64,000 nt of DNA, taken from assembly GCF_019091085.1 (NCBI RefSeq), contig NZ_JAGXJY010000001.1, positions 558,001 through 622,000 of the forward strand, given 5' to 3'. Below the pieces are notes generated by a model, which had not been told where the DNA came from, did no database searches, and saw only the letters and a program-made list of their open reading frames with translations. This document shows, piece by piece, positions 17,046 to 26,315 of the stretch; the first letter of the stretch is position 1, and every line of letters starts with the position of its first letter. The position numbers and the translations under genes are program-made. Source of the stretch: Mesorhizobium sp. GbtcB19. GTDB lineage: Bacteria > Pseudomonadota > Alphaproteobacteria > Rhizobiales > Rhizobiaceae.

Positions 17046-18848
17046 TCAGGCCGGATCGTCGACGCTTTGTCGTGCCTTGCGCCTGGCGCCAAAGCTGAGC
17101 AAGGCGGTGCGGTCGCGCTCCTCCGCCTGCTTTTTCGACCTTACCCGCATCATGTCTTTCCAGCCGATATAGCCGACGAGCCGTTCATCCTCGCGTGAGA
17201 CCACCGGCAGATGCGAGACATTGGCCAAGAGCAGCTTGTCGGAAAGCGCTTCCAGATATTCGTCCGGATAAGCGAGCGTGATCTTGCTGCCGGCGAGCAG
17301 TTCGCCGAGCGTCGCCTTGCGATGCTTGCCGTTACGACGCCAGCGCAGGATCGCCGGCGGATCGATGACGCCCAGCACATGCCCCGCCTCGTCGATCACC
17401 GGGAAGCTCGGATGCCGTGTGTCCGGCGCGGTCAGGAAGGCTGCGGCGCCATGCAGCGTCATCGTCGCCGGCACGCTCTCGACCGTGGTCGTCATCACCT
17501 CGCGCACCCTGGTCAGCGCGAAGGGATCGACGCGGTATTCGCGAATGATGTGATGCCCGCGCCGCGCCACCTTCTCGGTCAGGATCGAGCGCTTCATCAG
17601 CAGCACGGTCACGGCATGAGCGGTGGCGCAGGCTGCGATCAGCGGCACCAGAACATGCGTGTTGCCGGTGAGCTCCGTGGCAAAGAAGGTCGCGGTCAAC
17701 GGCGCGCGCATGGTGCCGCCCATGGTCGCGGCCATCGCCAGCAGCGGCCAGAAGCCGGGGCTCGCTTCGGGCAGGATACCCGACAACACCGCTCCCATCG
17801 CGCCGCCCATGATCAGCAGCGGCGCCAGCACGCCGCCAGAGGTCCCCGACCCCAGCGCAACCGACCAGATGATGGCCTTCACCACCAGAAGCAGCAGCGC
17901 GGCGGTCGCCACCGTGCGGCCGTCGAGCATGTTGGCGATGTTGTCATAGCCGACGCCAAGCGCCTGCGGCTCGATCAAGCCGCCTATGCCGACCACCAGG
18001 CCGCCGATCATCGGCCACCACATCCAGTGTATCGGCAGCTTCAGGAAGGCGTCCTCGCAGGCATAGACCAATTGCGTCAGCAGGCCCGAAAGCAGGCCGG
18101 CGCAGACACCGATCAGCACCCAGCCGCCCAGCCCTGTGACCGACGCCTCCATGGTCCCCGAGAACGGAAAGATCGGTCCTGGCAGGTGCAGCAAGGTGCG
18201 TTCGACTTCGGCGACGATCGCCGCGACCGCGACCGGGATGAAGCTGCGCGGCGTCCATTCGAACAGGAGCAGTTCCACGGCAAGCATGATCGCGGCGATC
18301 GGCGTGCCGAACACTGTCGTCATGCCGGCGGCCGCACCGGCCACAAGCAGCGTCTTGCGCTCATTGTCGCTGACTGGCAGCATCTGCGCAATCAGAGAAC
18401 CGATGGCGCCGCCGGTCATGATGATCGGTCCCTCGGCGCCGAACGGTCCGCCCGAGCCGATCGAGATTGCCGACGACAACGGCTTCAGCACCGCGACCTT
18501 GGCGTCGAGCCGCGAGCGCCCGAGCAGGATCGCCTCGATGGCTTCTGGAATGCCGTGGCCGCGGATCTTCTCGCTGCCGAAGCGCGCCATCAGGCCGATG
18601 ATCAGCGCGCCGATGACCGGCACGATCACCGCTGCCAACCCAAGCGGCGTGTCCTCGAGCCTCAGTTCGGCAAGCGAGAACTGACCGAAATAGGCGACGT
18701 TTGTGGCGAGCCGGATGAGCTTCAGGAGCACGATGCCGGCAAACAGCCCGGCGGTCGCCACCACCACGGCGATGGCCGCGATAACGAGCACGCGCGGATC
18801 GGTGGTGAAGTCGCGAAGATGGCCGTTGCCGGCGTGAGCGGATTTCAT
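17046..18848 (-). CDS. ClC-type chloride channel/antiporter with CBS domains
   Basis: The 600-residue membrane protein has about 10-12 helices with ClC selectivity motifs: GSGGPFGAEGPIIMTGGAIG (containing the gating Glu), LGSGTSGGVLAPLLIMGGAM, and MGGTMRAPLTATFF. A pair of CBS domains occupies residues about 450-580 (VREVMTTTVESVPATMTL; LLLANVSHLPVV), which often sense nucleotides. The ATG at 18848 is preferred over one 33 codons earlier, which would overlap an operator-like palindrome. It is divergent from a MarR gene. Confidence 0.9.
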   Translation of the reverse strand: MKSAHAGNGHLRDFTTDPRVLVIAAIAVVVATAGLFAGIVLLKLIRLATNVAYFGQFSLAELRLEDTPLGLAAVIVPVIGALIIGLMARFGSEKIRGHGIPEAIEAILLGRSRLDAKVAVLKPLSSAISIGSGGPFGAEGPIIMTGGAIGSLIAQMLPVSDNERKTLLVAGAAAGMTTVFGTPIAAIMLAVELLLFEWTPRSFIPVAVAAIVAEVERTLLHLPGPIFPFSGTMEASVTGLGGWVLIGVCAGLLSGLLTQLVYACEDAFLKLPIHWMWWPMIGGLVVGIGGLIEPQALGVGYDNIANMLDGRTVATAALLLLVVKAIIWSVALGSGTSGGVLAPLLIMGGAMGAVLSGILPEASPGFWPLLAMAATMGGTMRAPLTATFFATELTGNTHVLVPLIAACATAHAVTVLLMKRSILTEKVARRGHHIIREYRVDPFALTRVREVMTTTVESVPATMTLHGAAAFLTAPDTRHPSFPVIDEAGHVLGVIDPPAILRWRRNGKHRKATLGELLAGSKITLAYPDEYLEALSDKLLLANVSHLPVVSREDERLVGYIGWKDMMRVRSKKQAEERDRTALLSFGARRKARQSVDDPA

Positions 18849-18904
18849 TGTGGGAGCCTGAACTTTCTGGCGGCGCAACAGACCGCCCTGTTTTCGGCGA
18901 CTTA

Positions 18905-18921
18905 ATATCGTAATACGATAT
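18905..18921. promoter_or_regulatory. Perfect palindrome between ClC and MarR genes
   Basis: ATATCGT-AAT-ACGATAT is a perfect inverted repeat with 7-bp arms, 57 bp upstream of the ClC start and 128 bp upstream of marR. The size and spacing suit a MarR-dimer operator; assignment to the adjacent MarR is inferred. Confidence 0.6.
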
Positions 18922-19048
18922 AATGCTTCAAGGCCGTTTTCGATCATCGATCCGCGTCATTTTGGACAAGGATCGCGCCAGGCCTCGAACTTTCGCCCAC
19001 GCTTTCAAAAGAGTAGAGCTTTGACGGGAAACAGCCATAAATCGAAAA

Positions 19049-19480
19049 ATGAAGTCTCCGCCGAAACCACGCCCCGCCATCAGCCAGGCTGACTACCAGA
19101 GGCTGTCCCAGTTCCGTTATCTGATCCGCCGCTTCCTCGAGTTCAGCCAGATCCAGGCGAATGACGCGGGCCTGACGCCGCGCCAGCACCAGGCGCTGCT
19201 GGCGATCAAGGGATTTCCAGACGGCGGACCGGTGGCGGTGGGCGATCTCGCCGAGCGGCTGCGCATCCGCCACCACAGCGCGGTGGAGCTGGTGAACCGC
19301 CTAGCCGAGGCAGGCCTGGTCATCCGCGATCAGGACAAGAGCGATCACCGGCGCGTGCTGCTGCAGCTCACCCCTCTGGCGGACGATCGGCTGGCCGAAT
19401 TGTCGGCCGCGCATCTCGACGAGCTTTCGCGCATCGAACCGATGCTGCGGCGTCTGCTCTCGCGTCAGGAAGAGTCCTAG
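19049..19480 (+). CDS. MarR family transcriptional regulator
   Basis: The 143-residue protein has a winged helix: AGLTPRQHQALLAIKGFPDG, VAVGDLAERLRIRHHSAVEL (recognition helix), VNRLAEAGLVIRDQDKSDHR (the DxR wing). The C-terminal helix gives the dimer interface. It is divergent from the ClC gene and probably regulates it through the palindrome at 18905. An intergenic repeat begins right after its stop. Confidence 0.9.
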   Translation: MKSPPKPRPAISQADYQRLSQFRYLIRRFLEFSQIQANDAGLTPRQHQALLAIKGFPDGGPVAVGDLAERLRIRHHSAVELVNRLAEAGLVIRDQDKSDHRRVLLQLTPLADDRLAELSAAHLDELSRIEPMLRRLLSRQEES

Positions 19481-19582
19481 AGCGTTTCACCGTTTCACGG
19501 AAACGGCGAACCGCTCTATCTCTTTGTTTTGACGCAATTCCGGACGGAAAGCCGCTCACACTTTTCCTGGAATTGCTCTAGA
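19480..19582. repeat. Rhizobial intergenic repeat, copy 1
   Basis: The element starts TAGAGCG...CGCTCTA (a hairpin enclosing GTTTCACGGAAACGG) and continues with GACGCAATTCCGGACGGAAA and CACTTTTCCTGGAATTGCTC to TAG at 19582. The second half (19534-19582) is present in the opposite orientation at 26209-26260, with a few mismatches. It lies between marR and the 3' end of the AsmA gene. Confidence 0.75.
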
Positions 19583-19618
19583 CGCCAGATCGCCTCGTCC
19601 TGTCGTGGCGGATGAAGC

Positions 19619-22600
19619 TCAACCGCCGTCGAGCGACTTCAACAGATTGTCGATCGTGAACGGATTGGCCTTCGGCTTCGCCGGCGCCGGGCCCGAACCG
19701 TCGTTGACGCCGGGAAGTGACTGGTCGGCCTTCGGCGTCTGCTGAGCCGCCTTGCGCTCCGCTTCCAGTTTCGCCTGCTCCGCCCTCTTGCGGTCGGCTT
19801 CGGCCTGCGCCTTGGCCGCCTCGTCAGCCGCCCGTTGCTCGGCCTCGGCTTGCGCCTGCGCATCAGCCTTGGCTTTGGCGTCCGCCTCGGCCTGAGCCTT
19901 GGCGTCGGCTTCGGCCTTGGCCCTCGCCTCTTCGTCCGCCTTGGCTTTCGCGTCAGCCTCAGCCTTTGCCTGCGCCTCCGCTTCGGCTTTCGCCTTGGCT
20001 TCCGCCTCGGCCTTCTGCCGCGCCTCTTCCTCCTGCCGGCGCAACTCCTCGGCCGCCTTGTCGCGCTCCGTCTGCAGCGACGCGTAATAGCGCACTTCAC
20101 GCCGCAGCCGCTGCTTCTCCAGCAGCGCCGCCTGCATCGCCTCGACCCGCTGCTGTTCTTTCTCAAGCGCGCGCTGCGTCAGGAACTGCGCCAGCGGGCC
20201 GCTGTCGAACTGAAGCGCCGTCGCCCCAAGCGGGCCGGCCAGGCTGAAATTGACGGCCGGTTCGGAACCGACCAGCGCCTCGTCGCCGGGACGATAGGTC
20301 AGCGCTCCCTTCGCCGTCACGGTGCTGGTGTTGAGATCGGCCGTCACATCGGCGGACAATGTCGCCCCTGGATTGTCGAGGCTGATCGGCGGCGCCCGCA
20401 CCGTGCCGTTGGCGACGGTGAAGGCCACATCCATATCGCCGGCGGCGAAGCTGCCCTGCCCGGCGATCTCAGGCGCGAAGCCCGCCGTCTTGGCCGCGTC
20501 GATGTCGCGTCCGATCGCGTCGGCCTTGCTGACAATGGCGGCAAAGCCGTCCGGATTGATGCCGTCCACCTTCAATCCCTTCAGCGCCGCGGTGCCGGAT
20601 CCGGACAGGGCGGCAATCATGGCATCGACCGATTTGCCGCTGGTCGACAGCGCCGCCGAAAGGTCCGCGCTACCGCCGATGCCGGCACTGGGCAGCACGG
20701 CGGAAAGATTGCCGCCGGCGAGCCGCATCTGGCCAGAGAACAGGCCGGTGCCCTCGGTGTTCTTCAGGTCGAACAGCCCGGTCAGGTCGCCGCCGTAGAG
20801 CTTCGCCTTGAGGTCGGAGACGTGGATGCCTTCGCCGTCGAGCTTCAGCGAGAATGAAGCGTCATGCGCCGTGGCGAATGGCCCGACGGCGAGCGCCGAT
20901 GTGTTGAGATCGAGGTCGGCGTTGAACGGCAGCGTCGACTTCTGGCTGAACGGCGTCGTCGGCCATCCGCTCTTGGCGGAAGCGAAGGACTGGTCGCCGA
21001 ACAGCGAGACCGCCAGCGGATCGAGGTCGAGCTCGTCGAGCGCCAGCGCCCCGGCGAGATGCGGCAGCCGATCCTTTGCGTCGATGTTGACGTCGCCCGA
21101 CACGGCCGCCTTGTTGATCGAACCGGTCAGGCCGCTCAGCACCAGAAGCCCGTTGCCGAAATCGGCATCGGCGGCCAGCGACGTCGACGTTCCGGTCCCC
21201 ATGCCGGGCAGGCCGACGCCCGTCGTCATCAGCCACGGCTCGATGTCGGCGGCGTCGAGGTTGAGCTTGCCTTTGGCGGTGGGGCCTTGCGCCGTATCGG
21301 CGACGGTCCCGTCGAAGCTCGCCCTGAAATCGTCGGCGGTCAGGTTGAAGCTGGTCGCGAGCCCGCCGGCGATCGAGCCTTTCGCCGAGATGTCGGTATT
21401 GGCGTGGCCGAGCATGCCGAGCGGCAGCGCCGGCAGGCCGTAAAGCGCAAGCAGCGTGGTGGCGTTGTCGTTGCGGGCGTTGAAGGTGATCGCGACCGGC
21501 GCCTCGGAGAGCTTGTCCGCCGTTCCCTTGCCGGAAAGCGAGGCCGAGAAGGCCGAGCCGCCGGCCTTGCCCTGGGCGGAGAGCGCGAGCCCCGTGCTGC
21601 CGTCGCCATTGTCGGCGGCGCTGGTCAAGAGATCGATGCGTGCGTCCTGGAAAAGCTCGGGATAGGCGGCCGCGCGGCCGGCCAGGCCTTTGAGCACGGC
21701 ATTGTCGGGATAATGCTGGGCCGCGACATCGATCAACGGCTTCAGGTCCACCGCTACCACGGAAGCATTGAGCTTGCCGGTCGGGCTCTGCGGAAAATCC
21801 TTGACCCGGCCGGTGGCGCTGATCGAGGCGCCGGCGAGGCCGCCGATCGAAAGCCGGTCGATCTCGAGCAGGCCCTCGCGCAGCCTGAGCGCCGTGTCGA
21901 CCGTGTCGGCACTGAGCCCGACGGCACTGACCGGCCCTGCCTTGATCTGGAAATCGAGATCGCGATCCGAAAAGCGGTTGGCGCCCTTGTCGCTGATGAA
22001 GATCGAGGCGAAAGCGGCGAGCCCGTCGAGGTCCATCTCGCCGCCCGTCAGCCGCATCAGCACCGACGGCTTGGCGCCGTCCGGCTGGCTGGAATCGATG
22101 CTGCCGGAGAATTTCGCCTTGCCGAGGATGAGTTCGAGATCGCTGAAGGACTGCCGGTTCTCGCTGAGATCGACCTTGGCCTTGAATCCTGCCGCCGGCA
22201 GCCGGCGGATGGCCTCGTCGACATCCTTCGACAGCCAGGCGGCAAAACCGGAAGGCTGCCCGACCGCAAGCAGCAACGAGCCGGTGAAGCCGAAATGGTC
22301 TTCGACGCTCAGCATGCCGTCGGCTTCGAGCGTCGTGCGGCCGGGCAGCGTCGCGGCAAGCGACTTGACCGACCAGCCGCCCTCGACCGGCTCGGCCGAC
22401 AGCCGAACGTCGCGCACCGTCGTGTCGCCTGCCACCACCGCCGGCAGCCGGACCTCGAGCGTGCCCGGTATCGTCGGCTTCGGCATATGCTGCAACGTCT
22501 GCTCCAAGGCCGCGATGCGCTGGTCGAGCGTAAATCCGGATCCGGCGGCGCCGCCGACGGCCTCGTCGAACTGGATCTGCGCGCCGCTCGCCTCGACCGC

Positions 22601-23548
22601 AAAATGCGGCTTCAGGCCGAGATCGACCGAGGCCTTGCCGTCGGCGGTGTAGGGGTTGTCGAGCGGCCCGGTCTCGAAGCGGAACTCGTCGACATTGAGT
22701 TTTTGGTGGTCGAGCGCGAATTTACCGTTGAGCCGAAAGCCTGGATCGGGCTTGCCGGTGCTGATCTTGACCGGCTCGCCATCGTTGCCGCGCAGCTCGG
22801 CCGAATTCCTGTCGGCCCCCGAAATCTTGAACTGGCCGGAATAGACCGCCGCCCCCTTGACGATGCCGGCATTGCCGTCGGTCTCGATGATCAGCGGATA
22901 GGCGTCGGGATCCGCCTTCAGCCTCACCCGCATCTGGCCGTCGGCCTCGAGCTTGCCGGTGGAAGCCGACACGTCCGTGCGCATGCCGTCGAAGCGCAGC
23001 GTTCCGTCCATGCGCCAGGGGCCGATGAGCGCTTTGGCGGAAATCGTCGAGTTGATCTCGGAGATCAGATGACGGCGTCCGCCGGCGGCGTGGCGCAGTT
23101 CGATCTGCCCCTCGGTGATGGTCAGCTTTTCGATCGCGATCTGGCCGGGATCGAGCGGCGTCGAGGGCCGGAGCGCCCAATCGACCGTGCCATTGCCGGC
23201 AACGTCGATGGTCGCCCTGGGATGCACCAGCCGCATGTCGAAGATCAGCACCTCGCCGCGCAGGAAAGGTGCCAGCTCCGCATCCATGGAGAAGGTCTCG
23301 GCTGTCATCGCCGGCTGGCCTTCCGGCCCGCCCGCGACCTCGACATTGGAGAAGGTCACCGAGGGAAACGGCAACAGCCGCGCCGTCGCATCGCCCTTCA
23401 CCGTAACCTTGCGGCCGAGGATGGCGCTGGCCTCGCGCTCGAAATCGCCGCGGTAACCCGTCCAGTCGATGAAATACGGCACCACCAGCGCCGCGCACAG
23501 CACCAGCACGAACAGGCCACCGAAGATCACGAACAGGCGGGCGAGCAT
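19619..23548 (-). CDS. AsmA family envelope protein with Ala/Glu/Lys coiled-coil tail
   Basis: The 1309-residue protein has one N-terminal membrane anchor (MLARLFVIFGGLFVLVLCAA) followed by VPYFIDWTGYRGDFEREAS and ILGRKVTVKGDATARLLPFP, the AsmA start motif; the rest is a long repetitive beta-rich periplasmic domain ending in an AsmA-like C-terminal part near residue 1100. AsmA-like proteins are thought to help lipid transport or outer-membrane assembly. Residues about 1170-1270 are a low-complexity stretch of KAEAEAKAKAEADA type, predicted coiled coil, before the end FTIDNLLKSLDGG. The family is clear; the tail's role is not. Confidence 0.88.
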   Translation of the reverse strand: MLARLFVIFGGLFVLVLCAALVVPYFIDWTGYRGDFEREASAILGRKVTVKGDATARLLPFPSVTFSNVEVAGGPEGQPAMTAETFSMDAELAPFLRGEVLIFDMRLVHPRATIDVAGNGTVDWALRPSTPLDPGQIAIEKLTITEGQIELRHAAGGRRHLISEINSTISAKALIGPWRMDGTLRFDGMRTDVSASTGKLEADGQMRVRLKADPDAYPLIIETDGNAGIVKGAAVYSGQFKISGADRNSAELRGNDGEPVKISTGKPDPGFRLNGKFALDHQKLNVDEFRFETGPLDNPYTADGKASVDLGLKPHFAVEASGAQIQFDEAVGGAAGSGFTLDQRIAALEQTLQHMPKPTIPGTLEVRLPAVVAGDTTVRDVRLSAEPVEGGWSVKSLAATLPGRTTLEADGMLSVEDHFGFTGSLLLAVGQPSGFAAWLSKDVDEAIRRLPAAGFKAKVDLSENRQSFSDLELILGKAKFSGSIDSSQPDGAKPSVLMRLTGGEMDLDGLAAFASIFISDKGANRFSDRDLDFQIKAGPVSAVGLSADTVDTALRLREGLLEIDRLSIGGLAGASISATGRVKDFPQSPTGKLNASVVAVDLKPLIDVAAQHYPDNAVLKGLAGRAAAYPELFQDARIDLLTSAADNGDGSTGLALSAQGKAGGSAFSASLSGKGTADKLSEAPVAITFNARNDNATTLLALYGLPALPLGMLGHANTDISAKGSIAGGLATSFNLTADDFRASFDGTVADTAQGPTAKGKLNLDAADIEPWLMTTGVGLPGMGTGTSTSLAADADFGNGLLVLSGLTGSINKAAVSGDVNIDAKDRLPHLAGALALDELDLDPLAVSLFGDQSFASAKSGWPTTPFSQKSTLPFNADLDLNTSALAVGPFATAHDASFSLKLDGEGIHVSDLKAKLYGGDLTGLFDLKNTEGTGLFSGQMRLAGGNLSAVLPSAGIGGSADLSAALSTSGKSVDAMIAALSGSGTAALKGLKVDGINPDGFAAIVSKADAIGRDIDAAKTAGFAPEIAGQGSFAAGDMDVAFTVANGTVRAPPISLDNPGATLSADVTADLNTSTVTAKGALTYRPGDEALVGSEPAVNFSLAGPLGATALQFDSGPLAQFLTQRALEKEQQRVEAMQAALLEKQRLRREVRYYASLQTERDKAAEELRRQEEEARQKAEAEAKAKAEAEAQAKAEADAKAKADEEARAKAEADAKAQAEADAKAKADAQAQAEAEQRAADEAAKAQAEADRKRAEQAKLEAERKAAQQTPKADQSLPGVNDGSGPAPAKPKANPFTIDNLLKSLDGG

Positions 23549-23752
23549 CTGTTTCCCGGGTTGAAAGTCAGCCGCACTCTACCCGCATCCGCGTGTCGAT
23601 AAAGAGGCAATTCCGTTAGCGACTGCCCATAGTTACCGGCAATGTCCGCTGTTGCGCGACCGCTCGCGCTCGCGATATCTTTTTCCCGACCATCTCGCCG
23701 CAGCGGTCATGTCCCTGGCCGTCGCATCTCAACCCAGCACGGAGCATTCCCG

Positions 23753-24721
23753 ATGTCAGGCAAAAACTGGGACAGAGTGCCCATCGACGCGCAGAGCGTC
23801 GACGCTCCGCTTTCCTCGGCGGCGGTCTTCCTGGTGGTCACGGTCGGCAACGACAAAGAGGCTCTCTCGAAGGTCGCATCGGTGCTCGGCGAACTCGACG
23901 ACCTCGTCAAGAACGTCGGCTTCCGCGACCTGTCGGGCCGGCTGTCCTGCATCGCCGGCATCGGCGCCGGGCTCTGGAACCGTCTGTCGCCCAACCGGCG
24001 GCCGCGCGAGCTGAAACCCTTCGCGCCGATCGAGGGCTCGGCGCATTCGGCGCCCTCGACCCCGGGCGATCTGCTCTTCCATATCCGCGCCGAGCGCCCC
24101 GACATGTGCTTCGAGTTCGAGCGTATTTTGCTGAACGGTCTCGGTGACAGCGTGAACGTCGTCGACGAGGTATCCGGCTTTCGCTATTTCGACGCGCGCG
24201 ATCTTCTGGGCTTTGTCGACGGCACCGCCAATCCGGCCGGCCTCGACCTGCCTGCCTCCGCATTGGTCGGCGACGAGGATGACGACTTTGCCGGCGGCAG
24301 TTATGTCGTGGTCCAGAAATACCTGCACGACATGACCGCCTGGGGCAAAACGCCGACGCATGTCCAGGAAGAGATCATCGGCCGCACCAAGATCGACAAC
24401 ATCGAGATCGATGACGACGACAAGCCGCGCAAGTCGCACAAGTCGCTGGCGACGATCGAGGACGATGCCGGCAACGAGTTCGACATCCTGCGCGACAACA
24501 TGCCGTTCGGCCGCCCGGGGCAGAACGAGTTCGGCACCTATTTCATCGGCTACACGCGCTATCTGTGGGTGATCGAAAAGATGCTGCAGCGCATGTATGT
24601 CGGCGAGCCGCCCGGCGCCTACGACCGGCTGCTCGACTTCTCGACGCCACATACCGGCACGACCTTTTTCGCGCCGACAAGGCCGATGCTGCAGAAACTT
24701 GTCGAAGGCGTGGGAGAATAG
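23753..24721 (+). CDS. DyP-type heme peroxidase
   Basis: The 322-residue dye-decolourising-type peroxidase contains the hallmark GFVDGTANP (catalytic Asp, near residue 155), the heme-side region IGRTKIDNIEIDDDDKPRKS, and the end YDRLLDFSTPHTGTTFFAPT. It uses hydrogen peroxide to oxidise organic substrates; it lacks a signal peptide, so it is cytosolic or encapsulated. The ATG at 23753 follows GGAG; an upstream in-frame ATG adds 37 unlikely residues. No encapsulin gene is nearby. Confidence 0.92.
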   Translation: MSGKNWDRVPIDAQSVDAPLSSAAVFLVVTVGNDKEALSKVASVLGELDDLVKNVGFRDLSGRLSCIAGIGAGLWNRLSPNRRPRELKPFAPIEGSAHSAPSTPGDLLFHIRAERPDMCFEFERILLNGLGDSVNVVDEVSGFRYFDARDLLGFVDGTANPAGLDLPASALVGDEDDDFAGGSYVVVQKYLHDMTAWGKTPTHVQEEIIGRTKIDNIEIDDDDKPRKSHKSLATIEDDAGNEFDILRDNMPFGRPGQNEFGTYFIGYTRYLWVIEKMLQRMYVGEPPGAYDRLLDFSTPHTGTTFFAPTRPMLQKLVEGVGE

Positions 24722-24736
24722 TTCTCCGCTGGCGGA

Positions 24737-26152
24737 TTATCCTGCCGCCGGCAAAATCTTGCCCGGGTTCATGATGTTGAGCGGGTCGAGCGCCTGCTTG
24801 ATCGTGCGCATGACATCGACGCCATGGCCGAGCTCATGGCGCAGGAAGCCGACCTTGCCCTGGCCGATGCCGTGCTCGCCGGTGCAGGTGCCCTCCATGG
24901 CGATGGCGCGCATGTTGAGCCTGGCGACGAACTTTTCGGCCAGCGCGATCTCATCCGGGTTGTCGACATCCATCAGCACCAGCACATGGAAATTGCCGTC
25001 GCCGGCATGGCCGACGATGGGTGCCACCAGCCCCATCTCGGCGATGTCGGCCTCTGTCTCGGTAACGCATTCGGCAAGCCGTGAGATCGGCACGCAAACG
25101 TCCGTCGAAAGCCCCTTGGCGCCGGGGCGCAGCGTCAGCGACGACCAGTAGGCGTCGTGCCGCGCCTTCCAGAGTTTTGCGCGCTCCTCGGCGACGCTGG
25201 TCCACAGGAACGGTCCGCCGCCATTCTCCTCGGCGATCATGCCGAAGGTCTCGGCCTGTTCGGCGACCCCGGCGTCGCTGCCGTGGAATTCGACGAACAG
25301 GCATGGGCTTTCCGGATAATCGAGCTTGGAATAATTCTTCATCGCCCGCATCTGCAGCGCGTTGACCAGCTCGATGCGCGCCACCGGGATGCCCATCTGG
25401 ATGGTCGCGATCACCGTGTTGCAGGCCGCCTCAAGGCTGGGGAATGGGCAGACGCCGCCGGAGATCGCCTGCGGAATGCCCTGTAGCCGCAGTGTCAGCG
25501 ATGTGATGACGCCGAGCGTGCCTTCGGAGCCGACCAGGAGCCGCGTCAGGTCGTAGCCTGCCGAGCTCTTCTTCGCCCGCTTACCGGTCGTCATCGTCTC
25601 GCCGTCGGCCATCACGGCCGTCAGCGACAGGACGTTTTCCCGCATGGTGCCGTAGCGCACGGCGTTGGTGCCGGATGCCCTGGTTGCCGCCATGCCGCCA
25701 AGCGAAGCATTGGCGCCGGGATCGATCGGGAAGAACAGGCCTGTGTCGCGCAGATGCCGGTTGAGATCCTCGCGCGTCACGCCGGGCTCGACCGTGCAGT
25801 CGAGATCCTGCGGGTTGACGGACAGGATGCGGTTCATGCGCGAGGTGTCGATGGAGATGCCGCCGCCCGGCGCGTTGGTATGGCCTTCGAGCGAGGAGCC
25901 GACGCCGAAGGCGATGACCGGCACACGGTGGGCGGCGCAGGCGCGCACGACCTCCTGCACTTCCGCCGTTGTCTCGACGAAGGCGACGCCGTCAGGCGCC
26001 TGGGTCGGGATATAGGTGGTGGTGTGCGCGTGCTGGCCGCGGATCGCCTCGCCGGTCTGGAAGCGCTCGCCGAATTGCTGCTTGAGGATGCCGAGCACAG
26101 CAGTGATGCCTTCCTCGTTGCGCTCGACCGGGTTGAGGTCGCTCAAAGCCAT
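24737..26152 (-). CDS. FAD-binding oxidoreductase, GlcD / D-lactate dehydrogenase (LDHD) type
   Basis: The 471-residue flavoprotein has an FAD_binding_4 domain (PVIAFGVGSSLEGHTNAPGG; PGANASLGGMAATRASGTNA; LLVGSEGTLGVITSLTLRLQ) and a C-terminal FAD-oxidase domain with GHAGDGNFHVLVLMD and GTCTGEHGIGQGKVGFL. These are typical of D-2-hydroxyacid dehydrogenases feeding cytochrome c or quinones. D-lactate is the likely substrate but glycolate or D-2-hydroxyglutarate cannot be excluded. The ATG at 26152 follows GAGGAATTC. Confidence 0.88.
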   Translation of the reverse strand: MALSDLNPVERNEEGITAVLGILKQQFGERFQTGEAIRGQHAHTTTYIPTQAPDGVAFVETTAEVQEVVRACAAHRVPVIAFGVGSSLEGHTNAPGGGISIDTSRMNRILSVNPQDLDCTVEPGVTREDLNRHLRDTGLFFPIDPGANASLGGMAATRASGTNAVRYGTMRENVLSLTAVMADGETMTTGKRAKKSSAGYDLTRLLVGSEGTLGVITSLTLRLQGIPQAISGGVCPFPSLEAACNTVIATIQMGIPVARIELVNALQMRAMKNYSKLDYPESPCLFVEFHGSDAGVAEQAETFGMIAEENGGGPFLWTSVAEERAKLWKARHDAYWSSLTLRPGAKGLSTDVCVPISRLAECVTETEADIAEMGLVAPIVGHAGDGNFHVLVLMDVDNPDEIALAEKFVARLNMRAIAMEGTCTGEHGIGQGKVGFLRHELGHGVDVMRTIKQALDPLNIMNPGKILPAAG

Positions 26153-26208
26153 GAATTCCTCCGCGAATGGACCAGTGGCCACTCTTGTAATGCAGCTATG
26201 GATGATGC

Positions 26209-26260
26209 CTAAAGCAATTCCAGGAAAAGTGTGAAGCCGTTTTCCGTCCGAAATTGCGCC
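26209..26260. repeat. Rhizobial intergenic repeat, copy 2 (inverted relative to 19534-19582)
   Basis: CTAAAGCAATTCCAGGAAAA followed by GTGTGAAGCCGTTTTCCGTC and CGAAATTGCGCC is the reverse complement of the element at 19534-19582 apart from a few mismatches. It lies between the divergent dehydrogenase and thioesterase genes. Confidence 0.75.
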
Positions 26261-26315
26261 AGAACGACGAGAACCTCACCAGCCGCCCTGTCCAGCGACG
26301 ATCAAGGAAACCAAA

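Noticed and set aside
20864..23602. 912-codon frame antisense to the AsmA gene
   Set aside because: It is rich in Arg/Gly/Ala with no recognisable domain, and AsmA on the minus strand has a clear N-terminal anchor and family motifs.
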